From DTU063 sp001512695 (GTDB taxonomy: Bacteria > Bacillota > Thermosediminibacteria > Thermosediminibacterales > Tepidanaerobacteraceae): a stretch of DNA of 6,263 bases. How positions within the stretch are numbered: position 1 is the stretch's first letter; each line of letters starts with the position of its first letter. The notes beneath the pieces were generated by a model, which saw only the letters and a program-made list of their open reading frames with translations, was not told where the DNA came from and made no database searches. Where the stretch lies: the NCBI GenBank assembly GCA_049658265.1, contig JBASOM010000116.1, positions 1 to 6,263 of the forward strand, in the 5' to 3' direction. The position numbers were made by a program, and so were the translations under genes. Below, piece by piece: positions 5,948-6,263 of this stretch.

Positions 5948-6263
5948 CTAGAGTTGTTCTACAATATTTAATAAATTGGGAACAAAATGTTCATAAAAAA
6001 TGCTCTTTTCAAAAACTACATTTTTATAATTGCATACTCCATCTGCAATTCTGTCAAGCATATGAAGAATATCTTCCAACTTTGCACCAAATTCCCGTTC
6101 AACAATACGTTTGGAAACACCTTGGTATCCGTGAGCAACGAGAGTCTTATTTCTCAGTTCCGCAAGTTGGTCAATATCTCTAAAATCATTAAGAACCATC
6201 TGTAGTTTTTCATCATTTTTTGCAAAAAAACCAACTACCGCCTCAAGAATAATTCTGTTGAGT
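5948..6263 (-). CDS. HEPN-domain protein C-terminus, probably Csm6-type CARF-HEPN ribonuclease (N-terminus outside window)
   Basis: The frame is open to the right edge, so only the last 104 residues are visible: LNRIILEAVVGFF... to ...VPNLLNIVEQL. The key motif is ELRNKTLVAHGYQGVSK, giving R37-N38 and H44 of the visible part (bases 6154-6152 and 6133-6131). This is an R-x6-H HEPN active site, and the LRN-(T/S)--AHG form is that of C-terminal HEPN domains in CRISPR CARF-HEPN effectors (Csm6 and relatives). Such enzymes cut RNA when cyclic oligoadenylate from Cas10 binds their CARF domain, which would lie outside the window. The intact GGDD in the neighbouring Cas10 supports this. The alternative is an unrelated HEPN toxin or abortive-infection protein. 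An ATG at 6199 exists, but the reading frame clearly continues upstream with coding-like sequence. Confidence 0.6.
   Translation of the reverse strand, partial: LNRIILEAVVGFFAKNDEKLQMVLNDFRDIDQLAELRNKTLVAHGYQGVSKRIVEREFGAKLEDILHMLDRIADGVCNYKNVVFEKSIFYEHFVPNLLNIVEQL

Noticed and set aside
5987..6205. Plus-strand open frame of 72 codons
   Set aside because: Antisense to the HEPN gene, which has a convincing active-site motif; the plus-strand translation is unremarkable.

Overview
The window holds most of a type III-A (Csm) CRISPR-Cas effector operon, read entirely on the minus strand (right to left). Strong GGAGG/GGGGG-type ribosome binding sites, moderate-to-low GC content, GTG and TTG starts, tight gene packing and a chemotaxis-receptor remnant next door suggest a Firmicutes bacterium, probably a clostridial and perhaps thermophilic one. 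The host assignment is inference.

Layout in transcription order: cas6 (5311-4550) – cas10/csm1 (4557-2182) – csm2 (2181-1609) – csm3 (1594-806) – csm4 (802 to the left edge, cut off). Genes overlap or lie within 14 bases of each other and most have their own good Shine-Dalgarno site, so they should form one translationally coupled operon. Cas6 cuts the CRISPR transcript. Csm4 and Cas10 form the 5'-handle end of the complex. Csm3 is the backbone subunit that cuts target RNA, and Csm2 is the small subunit. Cas10 keeps both its HD nuclease motif and the GGDD cyclase motif, so it is predicted to degrade DNA and to make cyclic oligoadenylate. csm5 is expected just beyond the left edge. No cas1 or cas2 is visible.

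Upstream (right) of the operon, 5312-5947 is a patchwork. It holds a dyad-symmetric element and a possible extended -10 promoter before cas6, a rho-independent terminator, one solitary CRISPR repeat, the out-of-frame C-terminal remnant of a methyl-accepting chemotaxis protein, and a second hairpin terminator. At the right edge (5948-6263) is the C-terminal end of a protein with an R-x6-H HEPN ribonuclease motif, probably a Csm6-type effector activated by cyclic oligoadenylate.

The most notable observation is that Csm2 carries an N-terminal domain of about 65 residues resembling a cold-shock (CSD, OB-fold) nucleic-acid-binding domain, fused in frame to an otherwise normal Csm2. The second is the single CRISPR repeat stranded between the chemotaxis-receptor remnant and a terminator, with no array around it.
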